A DNA stretch of 64,000 bases from Yponomeuta sedellus (GCA_934045075.1 OW203747.1:9506357-9570356); one strand, 5' to 3'; shown: positions 1 to 12,200, counted from the first letter of the stretch. The notes: generated by a model from the letters alone, not told the origin. Program-made: numbers and translations.

Positions 1-966
1 GGCTCATGTACGCTATGGGGTGCTCTTTACCGTCCACCATTTGCGTCAGCATGGCTCCTATGCCGTAATTGCTAGCATCTGTGTGGACCTCAAACGGTAA
101 ATTATAGTCTGGGCATGCTAGTACGGGCGCAGATACCAAACATTCTTTGAGTTTGTTAAATGCTATTTCCGCTTCAGGTGTCCATTTGAAGAGGGGGAGC
201 ATTTTTTTTGCTGGAGGTCAGTTGGTTCAGAGGACCGGCTATGGTACTGAAATTTGGTACGAATCGTCGATACCATGTTGCAGTTCCAAGAAAACGTTTT
301 AAATCTTTACGTGAAGTGGGCGTAGGAGAATTTAAAATGGCCTCCACCTTCTCGGAATCTGTACGCAGACCGTTTGCATCGACAACGTACCCCAAGTACT
401 TTAATTGGCCTCTGAAAAAATTACACTTTTCAAGATTTATCGTCAGGTTTGCCTGCTCCAATTTCTCCAACATGCGTAGCAAAAGGGACACGTGTTCTTC
501 AAAAGAGCTGCTTATGACGATAATGTCGAAAGATAAGCGAATGCCTTCAAATCAAAATTACCGAACAGTAGGTCGACTAATCTTTGTTGCGTAGCAGGCG
601 CATTTGTGAGACCAAATGCAGTGGTCTTGAAACGAAGACTACCTCTGCCTGGTACGTAGAAAGCAGTTTTCTCTTGGTCTTCTGGAGCTATGGGAATTTG
701 CCAAAAGGCCTTGGACAAATCTACGCTTGAGAAATACTTGGCGTCGCGTAGATTGTCTAAGATTTCCGTAATATACGGTAAATTGTAAGCGTCTTTTTTT
801 GTGACTGAATTAAGTTTCCGACTGTCGAGGCAAAAGCGAGGCTGTCCATTTTTTTGTATACTATGAGGACAGGGGATGACCATGCGCTCTCACAAAGTTC
901 AACAACATTCAGCGCTAGCATCTCGTCAACCTGATCTACCAAAATCCGTTGCTTTTCCGGAGACAT
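1..966 (-). pseudogene. Reverse transcriptase and start of RNase H (pol), broken
   Basis: Minus-strand pieces at 966-757, 883-512 and 491-174 show reverse-transcriptase motifs in order: FSSVDLSKAFWQIPI, FGLTNAPA, then LEKCNFF and YLGYVV. At the YxDD catalytic box (about 520-540) one aspartate is lost and the frame shifts, so the polymerase site is destroyed. Bases 1-173 continue as RNase H (DASNYGIGAML) and are cut by the window edge. Confidence 0.85.
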
Positions 967-1177
967 TCGATAGTAACGTTGCCTAATTGGTTGAGAGTCA
1001 CCTGTATCAATATGGTGAGTTATTAGGCTCGTTCTACCAAGGCCCTTACTTTCAGTTGAGATTCTTTTAAACTTTTTGATAACAGAGTCAGCGATCGATT
1101 TCTAAGAGTCATCGAGATTATCGTAAGACTGTATAAAAGTTTCCTGATTTTTAATGTTAATTTCTGCCAAGGAAGTA

Positions 1178-1612
1178 TTAGACAGATATAGACAGATATA
1201 TTAGACGCCAAAAGTCTACGCCCAGAATAAGTGGACTATCCACATCTGTTACAACGTAGCCTTTAATAATGTGGAATTGGTCTTCAAAGTGTACAGGAAG
1301 ATTGATGTAACCAATGCTTTGGAGTGATTGGCCTCCAGCAGCTGTTACCGAAATACAATCCGTAGATAGTACAGGTCCATGATCCAATAATATCTGGTGC
1401 GAATCTTTGCCAAGAATAGTGACGGCAGACCCTGAATCAAGCAAACCGGAAGCCGAAATGTCTTCAATTTTTACGGATATATAGGGTCTACAGACGCCAG
1501 AAGGTTTATTTTGCAGAATTGAGGCGACTCTAAAGCTAAAAGAAGAAAGATCTAAGATTTTGGAGCCATTGGTCAAAGTCCGCTCTATCGAAGTGACCCT
1601 TAGTGTCGCCAC
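1178..1612 (-). pseudogene. Retroviral-type aspartic protease remnant (pol)
   Basis: The minus-strand frame contains LLDSGSAVTILGKD, the active-site loop of retropepsin-type proteases (D-T/S-G), followed by ILGVDFW near the C-terminus, the usual second motif. It sits between gag and reverse transcriptase as expected. The frame is lost near 1200, before the reverse transcriptase. Confidence 0.75.
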
Positions 1613-1624
1613 AACTCTGCTCTT

Positions 1625-2971
1625 TTAGTTTTTTGTAACGGCAGGAGTGCAGTCGGGACAATCAGGCTTTCTGATGCCTTGCCTGCCGCAGCCGAAACAG
1701 ACGATAACGTCGCGACTGATCTCACACTGTCGTAGATTATGAGTGTCAGTGCGGCATCTAGGGCAAAACCTTTTTGTTTTGATAGATGGGGAAATGGCAT
1801 GCACATAATTGCTGTTTGAAACAGGTGACATATTTGTTTTGTAATCGCTTTGTCTATAGCTGTAGTTGTAATTTGGTTTTTTCTCTGGAACTAATTGATT
1901 TTTATTTGAAAAAGTTTTTGATTTATTTGAAGAATAGGCGAACTCAGGGGCTAACGTATCGGAAGTCACAGTTGGTGGTTCGCGAAAGTGAGACATGCGT
2001 GTCTGAATGTTTTCAAAGTTTTTGCACAAGGACCTTAAAGCTTCAATGTTGCTAATTTGTGTTACCGAGGCTAGCATACTCGTATAACAAGGTCGAATGT
2101 TATGAAGCAAGATTTCTAACTTTTCGTTCTCGGTTAATTTCTTTGACAAACGAGAGAACATTCCTGCCATAATGGAAAGATATCGTTTCTGATTCGCCTT
2201 GAGTCCGGGATCTAATTTCAGCGAGAAGCCGATACTCATAATCTGCTTGGTCGAAATCCTCTAACAGCAGAGATTTTAGTTCCGCCCAGTTAGTCAGCCT
2301 ATCTCTTACGCTTCTGAACCAATGTAAAGCCTGATCGGTAAAAAATTCCGTCGCGAAGGAAATAAGTTTGCAATCGGGAATATTTCTAGCCTGACAAAAT
2401 TCTGAAACGCGTTTGATAAAAGCCCGAACGCAAGTCTTGCCGTCAAATTTCAGTTTGGAAAATTCCGCGTAATTATTCGCTCGCAAGAAACTGAAATCAT
2501 GCTCATAGAACCAGCAGTGGTTTCTGACTCTCCACACGTGGCATTTGATGAGGAGGGTAGGGAAAGAGGGTCCCTTACGTTGGATAGTATATCGAAAAGC
2601 CTTGAGTAGCAGTGTCTAAAAAGTTCCGTCAGTCTCGTCTGTTCCTCAGCAGTATCATCAGCTGTAGGAACCCTGCCCAATCGGTGGTAAACATGGTGCA
2701 TCAAGTTTTGAGTCCTGAGAATAGAGGTTTTATCCGGTGTAGGGCCATCAAGAGTGGCTTGCACCTTGCTCAAGCAGTTAGCGACCGCATTTAAATCGGC
2801 TTTGGGTTCGAGATGAGAACTGAGAACATCTTCGGAGGAATATTCGGTGACCAGTTTTGTTATTTGCTTACGCAATTCCTGTACAATCGAGGCAGGAGTA
2901 GTACCGCGGATGGCTACTTCATACTCAAGTTCGGCTTTATTGAGAGACAGAAATTTTAAAGGATAAGCCAT
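1625..2971 (-). pseudogene. Gag remnant of the Gypsy-type element
   Basis: Three overlapping minus-strand frames (2971-2450, 2537-2100, 2239-1625) form one shifted gag reading path. The middle part has the retrotransposon gag style (FATEFFTDQALHWFRS). The C-terminal part carries two cysteine clusters near 1655-1780 (CPRC...C and CFGC...CPDC) that resemble nucleocapsid zinc knuckles. At least two frameshifts separate the segments. The start is taken as the ATG at 2971, about 400 bases after the primer site. Confidence 0.7.
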
Positions 2972-3370
2972 GATGCACCAGGTTCACCTAATGTGAAAAA
3001 TAAGCAAGAGGCGAGTGGTGATGTATGAAAATGGTGTTGATGAAAGTGCTAAATATACATTTAAGCTCCGTTCTGTCACAAAATAGCTAAATGGAACGTT
3101 AGGTTTTGATGGAATGAGATGCAGGTGAAAATGGAAGGAGACAGCTGAAAAATAATTGCCAACAAAAAATTTGCAACTTGTGGGTAGGTGTTTTTTTTTA
3201 TAAATTAATTTTAGTTTAACAATTAAAAATAAACTGCGTGAGGCAGGCAAACAAATAACCACGTCCACAAAAGTTACTAATCAAAACCAAAAGAAGAAAA
3301 TAAATAACGTTTTACAAGAACACACACACAAGCAACTAACTACTTTCTACATAAGCAAAGCCAGACTAAC

Positions 3371-3387
3371 CACGTTATTGGGCGCCA
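3371..3387 (-). other. tRNA primer binding site
   Basis: The minus strand reads TGGCGCCCAATAACGTG one base after the LTR end. TGGCGCCCA complements the 3' end of a lysine-type tRNA, as in several Gypsy elements. It fixes the LTR boundary and the direction of the element. Confidence 0.6.
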
Positions 3388-3388
3388 C

Positions 3389-4476
3389 TGTGACGTCCCT
3401 ACCGTAAAAAAAATAAATAAAAGAAGGTAGGTCGTCAACAAAATAATACTTTAATCAAAAGGAAAAGAAAATTATGTTATTAATACTACGGTGAACGTGG
3501 GTAGTCGAAGGCCTATCTGACTTCACCTACGCAGCACGGTTCCTTATCTGTATCGGTGGCCGAAGATGGTGGGTGGCCGCGGAACGTCGAAGGAGTTACT
3601 TGAGCAGTGGCCTCACGTCCGATCAGATGTCATCCACGCAGGAAAGCGGAGCGGAAGTAACTCTCAGCAATCCTTAGCGGGGGTCGATTCACAAGAGCCC
3701 CGAACTTGAACCCCGATCTGGAATCGGACGATACCGTTATCGAACGGTAACAACTTTCCGATTGGCTTACCCGTCCTTACAAGAAGGAAAAGCAGTAGTA
3801 ATGCCGTGGTGGTAGTCAATCAGAACGGAGTTACATGAAAGGAAAGATGGGAGACAATAATGCTAAGAATTCACCAAGTAGGTGAATTGCACTTTAGTTT
3901 ACACTTGCACTTTAATTTACAAATTCAGTGTGATGCTTTATGATCGTTCTGGTACTGAGTTCAATCAGCAACAGCATTGTATATGAAAGCATAATTAGCG
4001 AAAGCCTAATAACCGCTTTTACCGAAATTACTAGTACCTACGTAAATTCTACAACTAAGTAAGAATGATTTACCACTCACCTTAATCGGGGGTTAGAAGA
4101 TACAGAGAAGGTTGAAATTGAAAGAACAATATAAAATTAGTCTGACAAGAAACTGTCCAGAACTTTACAGACACTCGACAGGCACGAGTTTGGTAACAGA
4201 AACCGTTGAAGATCACTAGGACTGCAAGCGCGTTCAGTGTGGCGATGGGTCGAGACTGCTCGCAGCGCTCAAGGGCGAGCAACGGTCGAAGCCTGTTGTG
4301 CCCACTCCGACGCACTACGCACGCGACCAATCAGAGCGATGATGGCCCGATGCACAGGCGCCGTCGGTGGCGCGTTCCGAACAGCTACAATTACTTTAGT
4401 AACGTAAACTCTGAAGGATTTGCAGAGATACAGTTTTAATATTTAAATGTTAAATGACATAACGTATAACGTTACA
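3389..4476 (-). repeat. 5' LTR of the Gypsy-type element
   Basis: On the minus strand the block starts TGTAACGT (complement of 4469-4476) and ends ACGTCACA (complement of 3389-3396), an imperfect terminal inverted repeat of TG...CA type. It lies directly upstream of a primer binding site. The length is about 1.09 kb. The second LTR is outside the window, so the boundaries rest on the terminal motif and the binding site alone. Confidence 0.6.
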
Positions 4477-4528
4477 CCCATTTCGCCATTATTGTTTACT
4501 AAATAAGACTTTAATTTCAGGATGGAGT

Positions 4529-5905
4529 GTACAAGTAATTTGTGATGCACTCGACTGAAATAAATACGGCCCTATTCGAAAAGACACGATTCCATAAAAA
4601 TATTCCAAAAATGCCGACTAAATTAGTCTTCGCTGTTTTACATGGACATGCTGGGTTTACATGGACAAAAGGAAAATTTTACAAAATATGTATCCATCGA
4701 TTTAATAAAACGTCTCTATGAGTGCTTTTTAATAAGTCCGTTAGAGTATAAGATAAAACTGTACATAAATGAGTCTGATTATTTATAATTCAGCCTATAC
4801 CTATACATCCCATTGTGGGGCACAAGCCTTCTATCAGAGGGAGCATACGGGCTTACGAAATTTAACATAATATTGCATCTTTTTTCTTTACACTGTATAC
4901 TTGTATAGTTGAACCACAGACATAAACTTAGTTAAACTACGCAAGCACACTTACTTTGCGTGGGAGGCACCTCTGCGGCCGCTACATTAAGGCCGAACAC
5001 ATACAGTCGGAATTCCGTTTCGGAATTTCGCTTCGCACTATCGGTTTGGTAACGCAGTAATTCATACAGACCTATGAACCTACCACATACATAATAGTTT
5101 CCCGTTCGGAATTCCGCATGGAAGCCTGCGCGTTCGGAAAGCCGTTCAGAACGATACTCGCAACGTGTTTGTTTCATAGCAAGATACAGCGACCAGAATC
5201 AATAAATCGTCATCCATAATCGTCTCTCAACTGAGCCTTTCTATTCCGAGCTGAAATTAGTGTCTGTGAATTCCGAATCGAAATTCCGAAACGGAATTCT
5301 GTATGTGGCCGGCCTAAAATTGTCAAAACGCCTCATTGCCTAGTGATGAACTATAAAAATACAACAAAAGTACCCAAAGGCGAGGAGACATTCCCTTCCA
5401 CTTACCATCATGTTAAGTAGTAAAGTATTGGCATGCTTAGTCGTCACTTGTTATACAAATCGCGGAGCTTGCTTAGTCTAAGTAGATTCATGTCTCTGGG
5501 CTAAAATCATCACTCAGTCAGTACTCGCCTGTTAGGATAACGGCGCGTCGTATCTCCTGTGACAGGAAAGGTGACCTACCCCCTACAGTTATTAACTTAA
5601 ATCTGGATTAACTTTCTTGATTTTTGTGAGAAACCTGCTTACGATAGTTCAGTTCAAAAACTACAGTAAAGTGAAAAAAGTCTGTATTTTTTTCTCTAGT
5701 ATTGTAATCGCTAACCTAATAGTATTTAAGGATTATTTTATTTCTGACGTGGCACTTATGACTTTTACGTCTTCGAAGTGTCAAGATACACATTAAAATG
5801 CGTACAATTATATATTTACCTAGAGCCAGGGGGTCTCTGAAATGCACAGTGGTTCAACAGTCACATTTGTACGGTAATAGTTGCTTCATTGGTACCTAAG
5901 TCTGT
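4529..5905. repeat. Dispersed 1.4-kb repeat, copy 1
   Basis: This stretch matches 34166-35603 in the same orientation almost throughout, with small indels. It contains repeated GAATTCCG motifs in both orientations around 5010-5120 and 5270-5310, which could fold on each other. No long reading frame is conserved between the copies. I do not recognise the family. Confidence 0.8.
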
Positions 5906-6080
5906 GCCCCAGCAGTAGAGACATACAAGTGTTTATATCGAATGCAACAAAACAATGAATAGATATTAAAGTAACGCCATGTCTAGCTGGAACAGTCTTT
6001 TTCCTGATTTCAAACCTTTAATTTTTTTTAACAATCTCGCACAATTACCGAGGTATGTTAGAATACTCAAGTCAACAATA

Positions 6081-7393
6081 CCAGGCCACACAGATTTTTT
6101 TTCGAAAAAAAGTTTCTATGTATTACTGGCTACTTATAATTGTTTAGAAAACGTCGATTATTAAAAAGTAAAAATACTACTGTTCGATTTTCAAATTTCA
6201 CTCCGCATTTTCTTGAGAACCAATTCAAATGTTCTTGTCTCATTAAAAAATGGATCTGCATCGGAACATTTTCGGGCTATGATTTTTTACGATTTCAAAT
6301 GTGGCTTAAACCTGATGAGTCATTTGATCGACTTGGAATTGCTTTTATGGATGAAGAACCTTCAAAAGCAACCATCTACCGCTGGTATAGCGAATTCAAA
6401 CGCGGTCGTCTTACTTTGGGGGATGAACAAAGGAGTGGTTGTCCTACGACGGCTATCACCGAAGAAAGTGTGCTGGCAGTAAAAAAAAAATCATTCAAGA
6501 AAACATACGAATTACGTACGAAGAGATTCAGCATACACTGCAGATTGGTTCAGGAAGTGTTCACAAGATTTTGCACGAGCACATTCGCGTAAGGAGAATT
6601 GTTTCCCGCTGGGTGCCGCACAACCTCACCGACGCTCAGAAGCACGCCCGTGTGGATTGGTGCCGTAATATGTTACAAAAATTAGATGCTGGCTCGTCAC
6701 GGCGCGTTTACGACATTGTGACAGGTGACGAATGCTGGATTTCACAATATTATCCAGAAACAAAGCGTCAGTCGACAGTTTGGCTGTTTCAAAATGAACC
6801 AACGCCTACGAAAGTGAAGCGATCGAGGAGCGCAAGAAAAATTTTGATTGCTAGTTTCTTCACTTTGACGGTGTACCTAATTTCAATTTCAGAGACCAAA
6901 GCAGCATCAACGCTGAATGGTATAGCACAAAATGCCTGCCAGAATTTTTTTTCTGAATTGAGAAACAAGCTACCGATCACCGGGCTCCGCGGGGTCCTTC
7001 TTCACCACGACAAAGCGCCCGCGCACTCTGCGATCAAAACGAAGGACTTCCTGGACTCCACACTGGTCAGAGTCTTGGGACACCCTCCTCCTTACAGTCC
7101 TGATTTGGCTCCGTGTGACTTCATTTTATTCCCTAAAATTAAAAATCAGCTCAAAGGGATACAGTTTTCATCGCCGGAAGACGCGCTAGCAGCGTTTAAG
7201 AACGCCGTGGAAGAGGTGTCTGCGGAGGACTGGAATAAATGTTTTGAAAATTGTTTCAAACGCATGAAACTTTGTATAAAGGCTGGTGGAGAGTTCTTTG
7301 AAAAGATTTAATAAAAATATTTTTTCATAGAAGTTAGCTTTTTAGTTTCTCAATGAGTGTCCAACGTTATTTAAGTCTCTGATTGGTTCCTGG
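6081..7393 (+). mobile_element. mariner (Tc1/mariner) transposon, inactive
   Basis: About 1.3 kb, the usual mariner length. It begins CCAGG directly after a TA (6079-6080) and ends CCTGG at 7393; the inner terminal repeats have diverged. The ends were fixed by comparison with the unoccupied repeat at 41826-42150. It encodes a mariner transposase broken by two frameshifts. The TA expected at the right flank is altered (AATA). Confidence 0.85.
6213..7311 (+). pseudogene. mariner transposase (DD34D type), frameshifted
   Basis: The N-terminal DNA-binding part is split over two frames (6213-6300, then 6300-6480). A second shift lies at the A-run at 6481-6490. The rest is one long frame to 7311. 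It contains EEIQHTLQIGSGSVHKILHE, WVPHNLT, the first catalytic aspartate in TGDECWI (about 6725), the second in LLHHDKAPAHS (about 7000) and the third in YSPDLAPCDFILFP (about 7100-7130). The catalytic triad is intact, but the protein cannot be made in one frame. Confidence 0.9.
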
Positions 7394-7645
7394 AATATCG
7401 AACATATTATAATAACTTGGTAGAAAAAAAATCACTGAACCATTAACTGTAAAGAATAATTTTATTTAAGAAAGTGTTTAAAATCATAGTAATTTCGAAC
7501 ACTGATCACCGGCTTCCCATACGTAACGTTATACTTACATAATTATATTGCACACAATAAATAACCACAAATATTTCAACAAAACCCAACTTTACCCAAC
7601 AACCGAGAAAAACATTCTATAGTAATCTATACATATCAAATTCAA

Positions 7646-7781
7646 AGTACTGACTGACTCACTCATCAACGCCCAGCCCAAGCCGTTGGACCTAGGAAGC
7701 TGAAAGTTTGCACAGAGAGTCTTTATATAATGTAGGCAAGGAATAAGAACGGATTTTTTGAAATTCAATCCCTAAGGGGGG
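7646..7781. repeat. Dispersed repeat with CTGACTGACTCACTC start, left part
   Basis: Runs from gactgactcactcatcaac to ccctaaggggg and is cut by the mag-like element. It continues at 12301 after the element. Related units lie at 12470-12638 and 18480-18745. I recall this motif as common in lepidopteran genomes; the class is unknown. Confidence 0.6.
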
Positions 7782-7863
7782 TATTATGTTTGTGATTAGG
7801 AAGTGAAACACCTTGCTTGACGATTTTACAAAGACTGATTTATTTCAGGTTACCCACTATAAC
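7782..7863 (-). repeat. 3' LTR of the mag-like element (82 bp)
   Basis: Identical to 12219-12300. On the minus strand a short purine run (GAGAAAGA) precedes it, a candidate polypurine tract. Confidence 0.85.
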
Positions 7864-8204
7864 ATCTTTCTCATTATAGTAACATAGTGAAAACAATTAA
7901 CGTGTAAATAAATTAACTGGGAGGAATTCAAAAACATAAGCCAAAATATCCAAGGGTGACAGTATGAAGCCAAACCTGCCAATAAAGATTTAACTAAAAT
8001 CACAATTACAGTTGACCAATCCCCATACAAACAATAACTTAACATAAACTAGTAGCAAGTTCGCAGCTAATTATATAAAGTATAAAAATGTAAATCTACT
8101 TCACCAATCCTCACACAAAGTAACAACTTTAATAAACAAAAAGAAATAGTATACATAAACAAATTGAGACTGTTGTTTTTTTAACTTAATTTAACTCCGT
8201 ATAA

Positions 8205-9294
8205 TTACATATCCACAATTAATCGTTTTGGCGGCTTTACTATGCGACCGCTTCTTGTTTGATAATGACCCAGGAACGCATCGGACGTTGATCCCTCGCC
8301 TGAATGACTAAAATCAGGAGCAGGCTTATCTGTGCACGTTTCTGTTTCTGGTGGCCCATCTAGATAAATATGCGCTCTAGAACTGGAGTCGACCAGATCA
8401 TTGTCTGGAAGTCTTTTAAGAATATGTGCCCGGTTTCTACGAAACCTGTCACCATTTTCAGTTTCTAACCAATATGACCGACCTCCTCGAGCAATCCCTA
8501 TGACCTTGGCCTTAATCCATACTCCCTTATCGCGCATACGTACTTTTTCGCCCGATTGCAGTGATTTTAATTGCCGCGTTCCCCGATCGTAATGCATTTT
8601 AGATTTGTTTGTGTTCGTGTCTCTTTTTATCAGCAACTGATCGCGATTTATGTTTTTTGGTACAAGAGCATTATCTGTGGCCGGCAACCTAGTGTTTAAT
8701 CTCCTGCCCATTAAGAGTTGAGATGGAGAAAACTCTTCTCCTGCGATGGGAGTATTTCTGAAATTAAGAAAAGCCAATTGCCAATCATACTTGCTCCTGC
8801 GATTTGATTAGTAAACGTTTAACGGTTTGTACAAACCGTTCCGCGAGGCCATTTGAACGCGGATAAAGGGGCGAGCTGGTCACATGTTCAAATTCCCAGG
8901 TTGACGCAAAGTTTTCAAACTCATGCGAGCAATACTGTCGACCGTTGTCCGATAAAAGTTTTTTCGGAATGCCATGCCTCGCAAATATATTTTTTAATTG
9001 GTTTATAACTATGCTACTTGTTAGGTTTGGGAGCGGTACAACTTCAAAGTATTTTGAATAATAGTCCATAACAAGTAGATAGTGTTTCTGTTTAATCTCA
9101 AAAATGTCGGTGGGCAACACTTGCCAAGGCAGCGGCGCGGGGCGCGCGTGCGGCTCAAGCGGCTTGCGGCGCTGCGCGGCGCGTGCCGCTGGCAAGTGTC
9201 GCAGCGCTGCACCAGCTGCTCCACCTCGCTGCCGATGCAGGGCCACCAAATGACGTCTCGGGCCCGCCTCTTACTTTTTTCTATCCCTAAGTGA
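8205..9294 (-). pseudogene. Integrase of the mag-like element
   Basis: Upstream is the zinc-binding region (RCDTCQRHAP, about 9180-9210). Next is the catalytic core: DIFEIKQKHYLLVMDYYSKY, SDNGRQYCSHEFE and SNGLAERFVQT, holding the D,D and E positions. The C-terminal part (8777-8205) begins LNFRNTPIAG and ends at a TAA. A frameshift near 9170 splits the zinc region from the core, and another lies near 8780. A GC-rich patch at 9120-9245 encodes an Ala/Arg-rich linker unlike the rest of the AT-rich element. Confidence 0.85.
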
Positions 9295-9347
9295 CCCTCA
9301 TGAACCCTGTCGAGTAACTCTTTGCGCAGGGATTTCGGTATAATTAT

Positions 9348-10992
9348 TTAATGATTACGAAATAATATACCGTTGACAGCGTGTGTATCGCCTCGAATTG
9401 TCCAATATTGCTTGGCTAAGTCATGCATGTTTTCTTTCACCTCGGGCCATCCGTTTTCATAGTATTTTTGTATGTATTGTAAACTCTCATCTTTTTTTGT
9501 TTTGTTCCTTATCACCTCTAATTTATCCTGTGTAACAGATACGTTTTGAAGTAAGCTGTTGACATGAATGGTGACGTCATCAAAAATCTCCTTATTTGAA
9601 CCGGTTTCAATCGGTGCCCGCGATAACGCATCAGCAATGTGCATGTGTTTGCCAGGCTTGTATGTTATTTTTAACGAGTAAGCTTGTAATTTTAATAACA
9701 TGCGTTGCAGACGTGAAGGGGTATCATTGAGCGGTTTTTTGAAAATTGTCTCCAACGGTTTATGGTCGGTTTCAACAATAATCTGATCATGTAATACTGA
9801 TGGAACCTCGTGCATCCGAAAACGATTGCTAAAAGCTCTTTTTCTATTTGAGCTACTCTCATTTGGAGTGAGAGTGCGTGACGCATATGCTACCGGCTGC
9901 CCGCTCTGTAGGAGGCAGGCGCCCAGCCCGTAAGAGCTTGCATCGACCGACAATGTTACATCCTCGCGCGGGGAATAGTATCTCAATACTGGTGCTTTGC
10001 TATTTTTTTCTTTTATTTTGTTAAAACTTTTCTCATGAGTTTTGCACCACTCGAACTCATGATCTTGTTTTAAAAGAGCACGCAGTGGAAATGTTTCATC
10101 TGTAAAGTTTGGGATAAATCTAGCGAGATAGTTTGTTATGCCCAGAAACCGCTCTAACTCTTTTTTGTTATTTGGTTGTGCGATTTCCATTATTGCTTTG
10201 ACGCGATTATTGTCAGGCCTCATACCGTTTGCGTCAAATATATGTCCCAAAAATGATATTTCGGTGACACCGAAAATGCATTTTATTTTTGTTGAATTTT
10301 ACACCATTTTTTGTTGCCCTTTTTATAACTTCTTCTAGACGAGCATCATGCTCTTTCCGCGTTTTGCCATAGACCAACAGGTCATCAATATAAACTGCTA
10401 CTCCTGCGGTTTGAAATATTTTTGCCATCTCACTGTGGAATATTTCGCTAGCTGACTATACCGAAAGGCATTCTAAGAAAACGGTATCGTCCAAATGGCG
10501 TGGAGAAGGTGCAGAGCTTTGAACTAGGAAAATCTAACTGTAGCATCCAAAATCCTTTTTGCGCATCTAACTTTGAGAAATATGTTGCACCTTCTAAGTC
10601 ACTATTTCTTCCAACGTAGGTAGTTGAAAGTGTGAACGGCGCACAGCTTTGTTTAGATAAAATGGATCTAGGCATAATCTCAAACTATTGTTTGGCCTCT
10701 CTACAATAACAATGCTCGACACCCAGTCCGTAGGACCCTCTTCGCGAATAATGATCCCTACTTTCTCCATTTTGTCAAGTTTGTCCTTCAGGCGAGGTCG
10801 GAGCTTTATAGGTATCTTACGGGTCGAATTAACGACTGGAGATGCGTTTTCCTCAACTGATATCTTGCATTTATTCGGTAGACAGGCTATGCCTTCAAAA
10901 ATGCTGTTATCTATTTTGTATTGTTTTACTTCATTGATACGAGTATTCATTTTTAGAGCTGTGCAAGCATTCAACCCCAAGGGTTGCTGCAT
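9348..10992 (-). pseudogene. Reverse transcriptase and RNase H of the mag-like element
   Basis: Minus-strand frames at 10992-10594, 10675-10448, 10428-10234 and 10250-9348 give the conserved series RPRLKDKLDKMEK, LRLCLDPFYLNKA, FSKLDAQKGFW, FGRYRFLRMPFG, the catalytic box VYIDDLLVYG (about 10390), then RNase H (DASSYGLGACLLQ, VETDHKPLETI, HIADALSRAP). The catalytic residues are present, but at least three frameshifts interrupt the polyprotein. Confidence 0.88.
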
Positions 10993-11381
10993 TCGACATC
11001 CAAGACAAAAATTTTTTGCTCAGACGTTAAATCATTGTGTTTTAATTGGGCATTGAAATAACCGACCACCGGCAACTGGTGTTTACTTATTTCTTTTAGA
11101 ATCGTTTTTGTTTTGCGCAATATATCGTGAGAAAAACCCGCCTCCCTGATACTACGTAACGACATTACCGAGGTTTCCGCTCCACTATCGAGCTTAAATC
11201 GCACTGGATTATTATTGACAAGCACTGATTGGTACCACGACGCTGAAGTTTCATTGTCTGTCGCGTGGATCGAGATATTATAGATCAAAAACTCACCGTC
11301 GTCGTCCTCACAATTCTCATCAGTTTCGTCCACGAGCTCGTGCACGATCTTTGCCCTGCAACACTTTGCATAATGACCCAT
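10971..11381 (-). pseudogene. Protease of the mag-like element
   Basis: Contains FKLDSGAETSVMSL, a retropepsin active-site loop, and begins with a zinc-knuckle end (MGHYAKCC). It overlaps the start of the reverse-transcriptase frame by about 20 bases, which may be a remnant of a programmed shift or a mutation. Confidence 0.8.
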
Positions 11382-12154
11382 GCGATCACATCTGTAGCAC
11401 TTTACACTAAAGGCGGGGCACCGATCATGTATGCCATGCCACTCGCTACATTTATCACATTTATTGACTCGCCGCTGAGAGCTCGATTCGTATCTTGAAC
11501 CAGCAGGCGGGCCGTCCGCGGCGCCGCCGGGCCTGCGCCCGCGGCCACGTCCACCTCGCCGTCGGCCTGCGCTCCCGCGCGCTACTTCCTCAATCGCCGG
11601 CGCCGCTGTGGAGCCGCCTTCGCCTCTGTGAGCGCTGCTGCCTGCTCGCTAGCTCGCTCGGCTGCTCGGCACCAAGAAGTCGCTTCCTCTAGATTGAGTT
11701 TTGTTCTCGCCAGCAATTTTTCTCTCATCTGTGAGTCCTTCAAGCCACGTATAAGTTGCGTCACTATGAGGCTTTCTCGTAATGTGCCGAAATCACAACT
11801 CTTACTTTTGATTTTGATGTCACTCAGAAACTTGTCAAACGTATCATTCTTTTGATATGTTTCGAAAAAATATGTCTCTCGTAGTTCACATTAAACGTTG
11901 GATCACATCGATTTTCGAACTTTTTTATCAAGTCGTCATATTTTATTGTGCTGACATCTATATCAAATTCTTTACTAATCTCACGTCCATTTGCCAATGC
12001 AATGGAGAAATAAAGCACATTTTTCATTTGACTTCGCATCTGCATTGCCCGCCGCCACTAGATAGTAATCGAATGAGGTTATAAATTCTCGCCAATTCAC
12101 TGCCAAGTTACCGAGTTCCTGCAGTGGTTCCGGCTGCTGTATACAAAGAGACAT
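11382..12154 (-). pseudogene. Gag of the mag-like element
   Basis: The likely start is the ATG at 12154 (MSLCIQQPEP), about 50 bases after the primer site. Gag continues through frames 12045-11824 and 11764-11582 (LIRGLKDSQMREKLLARTKL, a typical gag segment). A GC-rich Arg/Gly/Ala stretch follows (11690-11500), then CDKCSEWHGIHDRCP and CYRCDRMGHYAKCC zinc knuckles (11470-11340). Several frameshifts break it. Confidence 0.78.
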
Positions 12155-12200
12155 GTTTCAGGACACTTGTGGACTTCACACAACACTAATTTTTCAGTTT

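Larger units (their letters stand above)
1..4476 (-). mobile_element. Ty3/Gypsy-type LTR retrotransposon, 5' part, degenerate
   Basis: Reading on the minus strand, the order is LTR (4476-3389), primer binding site, leader, gag, protease, reverse transcriptase and the start of RNase H, which runs off the left edge of the window. This PR-RT-RNase H order is that of Ty3/Gypsy elements. Every coding part is split by frameshifts, so this copy cannot make its proteins. No env-like frame is visible, and integrase and the 3' LTR would lie left of base 1. The sequence right of 4476 belongs to a different repeat family. Confidence 0.88.
5934..7592. repeat. Dispersed repeat interrupted by a mariner
   Basis: Bases 5934-6080 and 7394-7592 match the two halves of an uninterrupted relative at 41826-42150. 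The break coincides with the mariner at 6081-7393, so 41826-42150 is effectively the empty site. Confidence 0.8.

Noticed and set aside
4082..4439. Frames on both strands at the right end of the Gypsy LTR
   Set aside because: Within the LTR, GC-richer segment, no protein family features.
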